A stretch of 64,000 nt of DNA from Tenacibaculum gallaicum (lineage in GTDB: Bacteria > Bacteroidota > Bacteroidia > Flavobacteriales > Flavobacteriaceae): NCBI RefSeq assembly GCF_003387615.1, contig NZ_QUNS01000005.1, positions 106,083 to 170,082 of the forward strand. Reading direction: 5' to 3'. Position 1 is the stretch's first letter, and the number at the start of each line of letters is the position of its first letter. Positions 43,679-50,928 of the stretch are shown here, one piece after another. Under the pieces are notes generated by a model. The model searched no databases and had not been told where the DNA came from. It saw nothing but the letters and a program-made list of their open reading frames with translations. The position numbers and the translations under genes are program-made.

Positions 43679-43696
43679 ATGTTTTTGTTTAGAGTC

Positions 43697-43704
43697 CAAA
43701 AATA
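43697..43704 (-). promoter_or_regulatory. -7 box of the M1 peptidase gene
   Basis: TATTTTTG on the minus strand matches TAnnTTTG, 18 bases before the ATG at 43678. It overlaps the alternative TTG start, arguing against that start. Confidence 0.45.
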
Positions 43705-43744
43705 TGAAATTCTATTGGGAGGCTTGTTAATGACCCGTTAAAAA

Positions 43745-43778
43745 GAAAAAGCCGTCAGATAATCTAACGGCTTTTCTA
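43745..43778 (-). terminator. Terminator of the sigma factor/DUF4252 operon
   Basis: AAAAGCCGT(C)AGAT pairs with ATCT(A)ACGGCTTTT around 43747-43775, with one bulge or mismatch, flanked by A- and T-runs. Confidence 0.8.
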
Positions 43779-43796
43779 TATTTTCAACACAAATTT

Positions 43797-44357
43797 TTAT
43801 TCTGTTTCTTCTGAAGAACGATGTTTGTCATCGAAGATCATTTTAAATTGTTTTAAATCTAGGTTTCCGGCATCCATCTTAGCTTTTTGCATCATTTCCA
43901 TAATTTTCCCAACATTCATATTTTCTCCTAAAATTCGTGCAACTCCTACTCCCATATCTTTTCCGTAACCAAAAGCTACAATTTCGTCAATAGCATCAGC
44001 ATCTCCTGAATAATAAATTGCTGCATTAGCTCCATCTTTTTTAAATTTCATTAACTGTTTATAACCTGATTTTTTAAAGATAGATTTCAATTTCTCCTTT
44101 TCTACTTCATAACTAGCTTCATCTAAATTCTTATAAGGAACACCAGTAATGTTAACCTTTTTTATGCTTTCATACGCTTTTTTGTCTTCTTCCGAAGCTT
44201 TATCCATGCTTAATTGCAGCACACTAGCTGGTACATCAAACGTTATAAAGCCTTCTTTTTCTTGGCTTTCTACCAAATAGCTTTGTAAGGATTCTGTTTT
44301 ACAAGAAACGGCTACAAAAGCTACTAGTAATATTGAATATATAAGTAGTTTTTTCAT
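43797..44357 (-). CDS. DUF4252 lipoprotein (copy 2)
   Basis: Exported lipoprotein of 186 residues, lipobox Cys19 in VAFVAVSCKTES. The body (FITFDVPASVLQLS, KVNITGVPYKNLDEASYEVEKEKL, LMKFKKDGANAAIYYSGDADAIDEIVAFGYGKDMGVGVARILG in short blocks) matches the DUF4252 form seen in Bacteroidetes, commonly encoded with an ECF sigma factor. Last gene of the operon sigma factor, membrane protein, DUF4252, DUF4252. Function unknown; likely part of the envelope response controlled by that sigma factor. Confidence 0.82.
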   Translation of the reverse strand: MKKLLIYSILLVAFVAVSCKTESLQSYLVESQEKEGFITFDVPASVLQLSMDKASEEDKKAYESIKKVNITGVPYKNLDEASYEVEKEKLKSIFKKSGYKQLMKFKKDGANAAIYYSGDADAIDEIVAFGYGKDMGVGVARILGENMNVGKIMEMMQKAKMDAGNLDLKQFKMIFDDKHRSSEETE

Positions 44358-44414
44358 TGTTATTAGTTTTTGATTAAAAGCAGCGCTAACTTGTTAACGC
44401 TGCCTTATTTGTTT

Positions 44415-44930
44415 TTATTTGTTCTTCTTTCCGTCTTTAGAAAACGTCTCTGCTAATTTTGACATTTTATTGATGTCTATGTTACCAGTTAACGAAACAA
44501 TTACAGATTCTGGTGAACCATTATTAGAGTTTTTGTCTTTTACAAACATTAACACTTCACTTACAAAGTCTTTGTTTTTAGTAGACTTTACATAGATTTT
44601 AACACGAGAATCTTTATCTTTTACACGCATTAACTCTATTAAGTTACTCTTTGCTATTGCTGATTTTACCATGCTCTCCATTTGTCCAGATACTTTTGCA
44701 TTTTCAGTAGAAAATACTTTTAGCTCTTGTAGGTCTTGAATCATTTTAAAAACCTCCATAGCTTCATTGTCTTCAGATTCTACCTTAAATTTAGATAAAA
44801 TTTCAAAAGCATCTTTATTTACTACCACTGATGATACCTCATCTAGGTCTTCTAATTTATCAAATATCGACTGTCCGAAACTTATATTAGCTATAGATAC
44901 GAATGCGAATAATAATATTACTTTTTTCAT
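44415..44930 (-). CDS. DUF4252 secreted protein (copy 1)
   Basis: 171 residues with a signal peptide ending near ISFGQ, cleaved rather than lipidated. DUF4252 features are SSVVVNKDAFEILSKF, MEVFKMIQDLQELKVFSTEN and IYVKSTKNKDFVSEVLMFVKD. It is paralogous to the next gene and is 40 bases downstream of the putative anti-sigma gene. The chain ends with a lysine-rich tail DGKKNK. Confidence 0.82.
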   Translation of the reverse strand: MKKVILLFAFVSIANISFGQSIFDKLEDLDEVSSVVVNKDAFEILSKFKVESEDNEAMEVFKMIQDLQELKVFSTENAKVSGQMESMVKSAIAKSNLIELMRVKDKDSRVKIYVKSTKNKDFVSEVLMFVKDKNSNNGSPESVIVSLTGNIDINKMSKLAETFSKDGKKNK

Positions 44931-44970
44931 GATTTTCTTGGTTTATAAGTACTTGGTTTTACTTTCTTAA

Positions 44971-45441
44971 TTAATTTACTGTGTTTATTACTTTGTTTAC
45001 TGTTTCTTCATAGGTTCCTAAATGTTCAATAGCATCATTTCCTTTTTTTAGGTTGTTTGAAACTGCATATAATGCATCATTTCCTTTGTTTAAATTGACT
45101 GAAACTAGTTGCAACGCTTCTTTAATTTGTGCAAACTGTTTACGCTGTTGATGCTTTTTGTACTCTTCATTACCCATAAATAAACTAAATAGTAAGACTA
45201 CTGACGCTGCTACTGATAACCATTTCCAGTTCTTCTTAGTTTTCTCAGGTTTTAACTGAATGGTTTTGGTAAAGGTTTCGTCTTTACTTTGTTTAAAATA
45301 ACCAAACATCATACTATACTCTTGCAAATGCGGTGCCACGTCGTTTGATGTAAAATACTCTTGTAACGTTTGCTCTTCTTGCAATGTTGTTTCTGCGTCT
45401 AGATATTTATCTAATAATTTTTCTATGTTAGCTAACTCCAT
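44971..45441 (-). CDS. Membrane protein, putative anti-sigma factor
   Basis: 156 residues: a cytoplasmic N-terminal part (LANIEKLLDKYLDAETTLQEEQTLQEYFTS, the usual zinc-less anti-sigma-like opening in Bacteroidetes), a single transmembrane helix at about 73-88 (WLSVAASVVLLFSLFMG) and a C-terminal periplasmic part with repeated LNKGNDALYAVSNNLKKGNDA. It overlaps the sigma factor gene by 14 bases, which strongly suggests a regulatory pair. Role as anti-sigma is inferred from topology and location. Confidence 0.75.
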   Translation of the reverse strand: MELANIEKLLDKYLDAETTLQEEQTLQEYFTSNDVAPHLQEYSMMFGYFKQSKDETFTKTIQLKPEKTKKNWKWLSVAASVVLLFSLFMGNEEYKKHQQRKQFAQIKEALQLVSVNLNKGNDALYAVSNNLKKGNDAIEHLGTYEETVNKVINTVN

Positions 45442-45937
45442 AGTTGTGTTGTTTTATTAATTCTTGTCTTATTGCTTTTCTAGCTCTTGATAATGCTACT
45501 CTTACAGCTGTCGGCTTCATATCAACCATTTTACATATTTCTTCAAAATCATATTGTTCAATATCTCTTAATTGTATGATTATTTTTTGCTGCTCTGGTA
45601 ACTTATCTATAAGCTCATGTACTCTGTTTACACTGTCGTTATGTTCTACCCTCTTTTCTAAAGGAGTATCTTTCTCTTTATAATTACTATGAACCAATGT
45701 TAAATTACTTGCTTGTTTAGACTTTAATCTGTCATAACAGTAATTCTTCGTCATGGTCATTGCAAATGCCTCTACATTTTTATAATTAGAGAGCTTTTCT
45801 CTATTTCTCCACAATTTAAAGTACAACTCTTGTGTAGCATCTTCAGCTTCTTCAGTAGAAACCAACAATCTTTTCGCTAAACGAAAGACTTTGTCTTTAA
45901 ATGGTAATACAACTTTTAAAAAGTCCGATTGGTTCAT
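45428..45937 (-). CDS. ECF RNA polymerase sigma factor
   Basis: Extracytoplasmic-function sigma-70 factor, 169 residues. Region 2 has RLAKRLLVSTEEAEDATQELYFKLWRNREKL, binding core polymerase and the -10 element; region 4 has LPEQQKIIIQLRDIEQYDFEEICKMVDMKPTAVRVALSRARKAI, the HTH that reads the -35 element. First gene of an operon with a membrane protein and two DUF4252 proteins, a known arrangement in flavobacteria. Probably autoregulated, but its target promoter cannot be read here. Confidence 0.92.
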   Translation of the reverse strand: MNQSDFLKVVLPFKDKVFRLAKRLLVSTEEAEDATQELYFKLWRNREKLSNYKNVEAFAMTMTKNYCYDRLKSKQASNLTLVHSNYKEKDTPLEKRVEHNDSVNRVHELIDKLPEQQKIIIQLRDIEQYDFEEICKMVDMKPTAVRVALSRARKAIRQELIKQHNYGVS

Positions 45938-46095
45938 GGTTTGGTTAATTAGTTCTGTAAGCCTATTAAAACAATTGCGTCTTATTTAACAGGTTTACAT
46001 ATCTACGACGACGCAGTTTTAAGTTTGTTACATCAATACTAAAAAAAATAATATTATTCAGTAAATTGCGTTGTTGTTACAACTAATATACTCTT

Positions 46096-47544
46096 ATGAA
46101 ATTACTTAAAGCATCCCTAATCATCTTTTTTTCAATACTACTTGTATCATGCAGTGAAAAAGACGATGCGCCGAAAAATATTGAAGTTCAAAATTTTGTT
46201 TGGAAAGGTTTAAACGCCTACTACTTATGGCAAGATTTGGTTCCTGATTTAGCTGACAGACGTTTTAGTAATGATAGTGAATTGTTCAGTTATTTGTCAG
46301 GATATGACGATCCTGCTAACCTATTTTACAATTTATTATACATGCCTAATGAATACCCTAAAGATCCTAACAGAACCTATTCGTGGATTGTAGATGATTA
46401 CATAGCTCTAGAGGAGTCTTTTGCTGGAATACGCTTAACAAGTGGTATGAAGCTAGAAGGTGCTGATTATACTGATGGTTCTGGAGGTTACTATATATAT
46501 GTATATGATGTTGTTACTGGTTCTGATGCAGATGCACAAGGAGTTACTCGTGGAATGATTATTACTGAGATTGACGGAACAACTATAACTAGAGCGAATG
46601 TAAATGATTTATTAGATAATGATACCTTTACTATTCATTTAGCTAATTACAATGGAGGAAATCCTGTTAGTAATGGCACAACCATTACTGTTACAAAATC
46701 TCAAGTAACAGAAAACCCAATAAAAGTAACCAACGTAATTACTAGCGGTAGCCACACTATTGGATATTTAATGTATAACCAATTCTCTAGTAACTTTGAC
46801 GGAGAATTAAATGCTGAGTTTGCTAAGTTTCAAACAGCTAATATTACCGATTTAATCATCGACTTACGTTATAACGGTGGGGGTTCTGTACAAACAGCTA
46901 CGTATTTAGGAAGTATGATTACCGGACAGTTCACTAATGAGTTATTTGCTAAACAAGTATGGAATCATAAAGTGATGGAGGTAACAAACCCTGATTTATT
47001 AATCAATAACTTTACGAATCAAATTTTAAATAAAGACCAACAAGGAAATGTAGTGTTAGATGAAGCTATTAATAGTTTAAACCTAAATACTATTTACTTT
47101 ATCGTTTCTGATGATTCTGCCTCTGCTTCAGAACTGGTCATCAATGCTCTAAAGCCTTATATTGATGTAAAGCTAGTAGGTGAACAAACCTACGGAAAGC
47201 ATGTAGGTTCTATTACCTTATACGATTCTGACGATTATACCCGTAATGGTGATAACTTAAAGAGTCATACTTGGGCAATGCAACCTATTGTATTAGAAAT
47301 TCAAAATGTAGATGGTGAAAACGCTCCTGAAGGATTTATACCTGAAGTTATTATAGACGAAGACCCAGGCAACTTAGGTATTTTAGGAAACCCTAATGAG
47401 CCTTTATTACAAAGAACCATTCAATACATTACTACGGGAGCAAAAGGAACTCCTACAATGAAAAAAGGAGTTCAATTCTCTCCATCATGGAATTCAAACA
47501 TGATGCGTCCTGATTACAACAATATGTATGTGGAGTTGAAATAA
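46096..47544 (+). CDS. S41 family (C-terminal processing) lipoprotein peptidase
   Basis: Serine peptidase of the tail-specific protease family, 482 residues, attached as a lipoprotein (lipobox Cys15, SILLVSCSE region Cys near 19). A PDZ domain lies at about 120-205, containing DADAQGVTRGMIITEIDG. The S41 core has YLMYNQFSSNF and LIIDLRYNGGGSV, the catalytic Ser near residue 341 in DDSASASELV and Lys near 368 in YGKHVGS. Monocistronic; divergent from the ECF operon. Substrate unknown. Confidence 0.9.
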   Translation: MKLLKASLIIFFSILLVSCSEKDDAPKNIEVQNFVWKGLNAYYLWQDLVPDLADRRFSNDSELFSYLSGYDDPANLFYNLLYMPNEYPKDPNRTYSWIVDDYIALEESFAGIRLTSGMKLEGADYTDGSGGYYIYVYDVVTGSDADAQGVTRGMIITEIDGTTITRANVNDLLDNDTFTIHLANYNGGNPVSNGTTITVTKSQVTENPIKVTNVITSGSHTIGYLMYNQFSSNFDGELNAEFAKFQTANITDLIIDLRYNGGGSVQTATYLGSMITGQFTNELFAKQVWNHKVMEVTNPDLLINNFTNQILNKDQQGNVVLDEAINSLNLNTIYFIVSDDSASASELVINALKPYIDVKLVGEQTYGKHVGSITLYDSDDYTRNGDNLKSHTWAMQPIVLEIQNVDGENAPEGFIPEVIIDEDPGNLGILGNPNEPLLQRTIQYITTGAKGTPTMKKGVQFSPSWNSNMMRPDYNNMYVELK

Positions 47545-47563
47545 CATATTATCCTATATAAAT

Positions 47564-47598
47564 AAAGAATCCAGCTTGCTTAGCTGGATTTTTTTATC
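47564..47598 (+). terminator. Intrinsic terminator of the S41 peptidase gene
   Basis: AATCCAGC pairs with GCTGGATT with a seven-base loop, followed by TTTTTT ending at about 47596. Confidence 0.85.
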
Positions 47599-47631
47599 AT
47601 ACTTTTTTAATGAGAACGAAAAATAAACTAT

Positions 47632-47790
47632 TCCTTTGAGTGAGATTCCTCCTCGTATCTCGTTCGGAATGACAATACATATTACTTTTTTATATTAAGT
47701 CTCGTCATTTCGAGCGATAGCGAGAAATCTTAAAACCGTTTATTACTCCATACAAAATATTCCTCTCCTATCTCGTTTGGAGTGACTAAA
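47632..47790. repeat. REP-like repeat elements
   Basis: GAGATTCCTCCTCG...CGTTCGGAATGACAA (reverse orientation), then CGTCATTTCGAGCGATAGCGAG with AAATCTT, then ATTCCTCTCC...GGAGTGAC. These are related to the repeat field at 14391-15205. The segment 47545-47803 holds no gene. Confidence 0.7.
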
Positions 47791-47803
47791 TACCTTTATT
47801 TTT

Positions 47804-48697
47804 CTACAACAAACTCATTTGTTGATTATTCTCTTCATTAGGAATCTTTAAATCAACTCCTAACTCTTTGTTTAGATTTTTTATAAAATACGCTGCTAAT
47901 AATGGCGACTCTACCTCTAAGTTTTGATGGATAAAAAAGTGAATGTTCTCTAAACCTACATCGTTCCATTCTTTTAAACGAACTACCCAATCATCTAAAC
48001 GAGCATAATCTGACGGGTGATTTGCTCCAACATAACGAACAAAAGCTTCATTATTCGTTAAACGCATATGCATCATATCTCTCCTTCCTGCGGTATCAAC
48101 TAACACATTGGTTATGTTATGTTCTTCAAACAACTGTGTAAACTCATTAAACACAACCTCATCTTCAAACCAATTTGGGTGACGAACCTCAATAGCTAAT
48201 GGTATACCTTTAGGCCAGCTTACCACAAAGTTTTGCAATCTATCAAAGTTTTTATTACCAAAATTAGCGTGTAACTGTAAAAAGATGGTACCTAACTTCT
48301 CTTGTAAATGTGAAGCATTATCTAAATACACATTCACAGCATCTTGTACACCTTGTAAACGCTTCCAGTGGCTTATCTCCTGTCCTAGTTTTGGGAAAAA
48401 CTTGAAGTTTTCAGGAGTTTTAGCTTTCCACTTTTCAAATTGTGCTGCTGGAAACTGTCTATAAAAAGTAGCATTGAGTTCTATCGAATTAAACTGTTTC
48501 GAATAATATTCCAATTCATCCTTAGTTCCTCGTGGGTAAAAACCTTTTAAATCTGCTTTATTCCATTTTGCACAGCCAACATACACATTAGGCGTACCAC
48601 TCTTTTCAAAAGAACTTAATAGCTCTATTGTTTTAGGATGCGTTGCTGGTAATGTAAAATCTATTAACTCTGGTTGTGCTACTTTTCCAAACTTCAT
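47804..48697 (-). CDS. DUF72 domain protein
   Basis: TIM-barrel-like DUF72 protein, 297 residues. Characteristic parts are NVYVGCAKWNKADLKGFYPRGTKDELEYYSKQFNSIELNATFYRQFPA (short conserved blocks), FFPKLGQEISHWKRL, FLQLHANFG, LAIEVRHPNWF, and VRYVGANHPSDYARLDDW, FFIHQNLEVESPLLA. The family is linked to nuclease-like functions in COG1801, but no activity is settled. Its ATG overlaps the stop of the patatin gene by four bases (ATGA), so the two are coupled. Confidence 0.85.
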   Translation of the reverse strand: MKFGKVAQPELIDFTLPATHPKTIELLSSFEKSGTPNVYVGCAKWNKADLKGFYPRGTKDELEYYSKQFNSIELNATFYRQFPAAQFEKWKAKTPENFKFFPKLGQEISHWKRLQGVQDAVNVYLDNASHLQEKLGTIFLQLHANFGNKNFDRLQNFVVSWPKGIPLAIEVRHPNWFEDEVVFNEFTQLFEEHNITNVLVDTAGRRDMMHMRLTNNEAFVRYVGANHPSDYARLDDWVVRLKEWNDVGLENIHFFIHQNLEVESPLLAAYFIKNLNKELGVDLKIPNEENNQQMSLL

Positions 48698-49653
48698 ACT
48701 TCGTTATTTTCTATTCCTTCCTCTATATCTTGATTATCTACCATCTCTGGTCTAAACTCTGTCATTCTATCATCATCCAGTTTTTTAGCATACTTATAAC
48801 CCGACTTCCACCATTTCTTCATTTTCTCTTTATCAAAAACTAGCGAATTGGTTGTTAACACCGTTGGTGTATAGTATAAGTTCAACTTTACATTATGTTG
48901 TTTGGCAGATAACTTTCCTATGGTAATATTATGTCGCTCAACATTCTCCAACATAAAATCAAACGTATCCATCATCAGTGAAAAAGGGTTCTTAGCAGGC
49001 AATCGGTTCATTTGGGTTACTTCGGTAGCTAAAATAATAGCATCTACTTCTGTAGCTCCTCGTGCAATTGCTTCACGAATAGGAACTAAACTACCAAAAC
49101 CACCATCGGCATACTGACAATGATCTTTTTCTAACAAACTCATAAAAGGCACATAGTTACACGACCCCCAAATCCAATCACAAAAATCTTCATACTCACA
49201 CTCCAAAATAGATTTGTACTCAATTTGATTTGCTGTTAAATTAGAAACTGTTACCACTACCTCTTTATTTAACCTTCTAATTTCATCATAAATTTCTTTA
49301 GTTATGCTATTGCTTATAAGCTTTCGTAAGTTCTTACTCTCACCAAATGTTTTACGACCATTTAAAAAGTTCCAAAAAGTATTTCTATGTCGTATAGAAA
49401 TTACCTTCTCTCCATGCACCGATTTTATTCTAAACGGACTATTACTAAAAATAGCTTTTTGATCTACTGAAGTATATATTTCTTTTAATTCATCAACCAT
49501 ACCTAAAGCTAAATGCGAAACCATTAAGCTTCCTGTTGACGTTCCTAAAAGCATATCGTAATCTTTATTTTTATTTTTCATTAGGTATTGTGCAACACCG
49601 CCCGCAAAGGCTCCTTTACTTCCTCCTCCTGAAATTACTAAGGCTTTTTTCAT
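48694..49653 (-). CDS. Patatin-like phospholipase
   Basis: Cytoplasmic patatin-fold lipid acyl hydrolase, 319 residues. The oxyanion loop GGGSKGAF is at 9-16, the nucleophile elbow GTSTG at 37-41 with Ser39, and the catalytic Asp183 in DGGFG. No signal peptide or fused outer-membrane domain, so it is not of the PlpD type. It is cotranscribed with the DUF72 gene via a four-base overlap. Substrate may be membrane phospholipid; not shown. Confidence 0.9.
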   Translation of the reverse strand: MKKALVISGGGSKGAFAGGVAQYLMKNKNKDYDMLLGTSTGSLMVSHLALGMVDELKEIYTSVDQKAIFSNSPFRIKSVHGEKVISIRHRNTFWNFLNGRKTFGESKNLRKLISNSITKEIYDEIRRLNKEVVVTVSNLTANQIEYKSILECEYEDFCDWIWGSCNYVPFMSLLEKDHCQYADGGFGSLVPIREAIARGATEVDAIILATEVTQMNRLPAKNPFSLMMDTFDFMLENVERHNITIGKLSAKQHNVKLNLYYTPTVLTTNSLVFDKEKMKKWWKSGYKYAKKLDDDRMTEFRPEMVDNQDIEEGIENNEV

Positions 49654-49703
49654 TGATTTAAGTTTGGTTTTCCTATTTTTAGTTCTGTAAAAATATCAAA
49701 AAT

Positions 49704-50750
49704 ATGACACGATTATCATTCCTTTTATTAATCTCTTTTATAATACTTTCTTGTACACAAGAAAAGAAAGCCCCAAGAACTTTTGAAACTATTAAAATTA
49801 CCGAGTTTAAACAAGATAGTACCAGCATTAGAGCTATGCTAGCCATTAGTAACGATGAATTAATTTTTGCAGGCTCTAAAGGAGATATTACAAGTACAAA
49901 GGATGGTGGTAAAACATGGCAAACACAAAATTTAAAGTATAACGATACTATTATACCACACTTTAGAAGCATTGCCAAAAACGGTGAACACATATTTGTT
50001 TTATCGGTAGCTAATCCTGCCTTACTATATAAAGGAAATGAAAACAGTTATGAATTGGTATATACAGAAGAACACGAAAAGGTTTTTTACGACTGTATGC
50101 AATTCTTTGCTGATGGAAAACATGGGATTGCCGTTGGTGACCCTACAGAAGATTGTCCGTCTGTTATTCTTACCTCAGACGGAGGAAATACGTGGACAAA
50201 ACTACCTTGCTCTCAACTACCTACTTTTGAAGAAGGAGAAGCTTTCTTTGCTGCTAGTAATACCAATATTGCTATTGTAAACAATACTGTGTGGATAGGT
50301 TCTGGAGGAACCAAAGCACGTATTTTAAAATCTACCGACTTTGGAAACACTTGGGAGGTTTTTGATACTCCAATTGTACAAGGTGATGGACCTCAAGGAA
50401 TCTACTCTATTGATTTTTATAATGAAAATAACGGAATTGCTATTGGAGGTAACTACTCAAAACCAGAAGATAATAACGCTAATAAAGCAGTTACTACCGA
50501 TGGTGGTAAAACATGGACACTCGTAGCTAATAATACCAACCCTAACTACAAAAGCTGCGTACAGTATGTACCTAACACGAACGGAGAAGAAGTTTTTGCA
50601 GTTGGAAAAACAGGAATATCATTTTCTAACGACGGTGGACATACTTGGAAAGAAGTAAGCAAGGAAAGCTACTATGCAATTCAGTTTATTGATAAGAATA
50701 CCGCTTGGTTATCTGGTCATGAAAAGATTGGAAAGCTAGTTCTTAACTAA
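49704..50750 (+). CDS. YCF48/BNR-like beta-propeller lipoprotein
   Basis: Exported lipoprotein of 348 residues, lipobox Cys17 (SFIILSCTQ). Repeated Asp-box-like motifs (TKDGGKTWQT, TSDGGNTWTK, STDFGNTWEV, TTDGGKTWTL, SNDGGHTWKE) mark a sialidase-type six- or seven-bladed propeller like YCF48 and Vps10 proteins. No sialidase catalytic residues are obvious, so binding or scaffolding is more likely than catalysis. Divergent from the patatin gene. Confidence 0.85.
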   Translation: MTRLSFLLLISFIILSCTQEKKAPRTFETIKITEFKQDSTSIRAMLAISNDELIFAGSKGDITSTKDGGKTWQTQNLKYNDTIIPHFRSIAKNGEHIFVLSVANPALLYKGNENSYELVYTEEHEKVFYDCMQFFADGKHGIAVGDPTEDCPSVILTSDGGNTWTKLPCSQLPTFEEGEAFFAASNTNIAIVNNTVWIGSGGTKARILKSTDFGNTWEVFDTPIVQGDGPQGIYSIDFYNENNGIAIGGNYSKPEDNNANKAVTTDGGKTWTLVANNTNPNYKSCVQYVPNTNGEEVFAVGKTGISFSNDGGHTWKEVSKESYYAIQFIDKNTAWLSGHEKIGKLVLN

Positions 50751-50866
50751 ACTATCTTAGGGCAAATAAACAAAGAACTATAAGAAAACCCATTTTAAGT
50801 CTATTAAGTAAGCCTTGGTGGATTAAATTCTTGGCTATCACCCTGTGATTAATTCTTAATGTTTTG

Positions 50867-50892
50867 TTAAAAGGAATTCTTTTCCTTTTTAA
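50867..50892 (+). terminator. Possible hairpin upstream of the amidohydrolase gene
   Basis: TTAAAAGGAA pairs with TTCCTTTTTAA with a five-base loop. AT-rich and with an internal T-run; may terminate the propeller gene or act as a leader structure. Confidence 0.4.
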
Positions 50893-50928
50893 CTATCTAT
50901 TTTTATAAGCTAATCAACTCAATATTAA

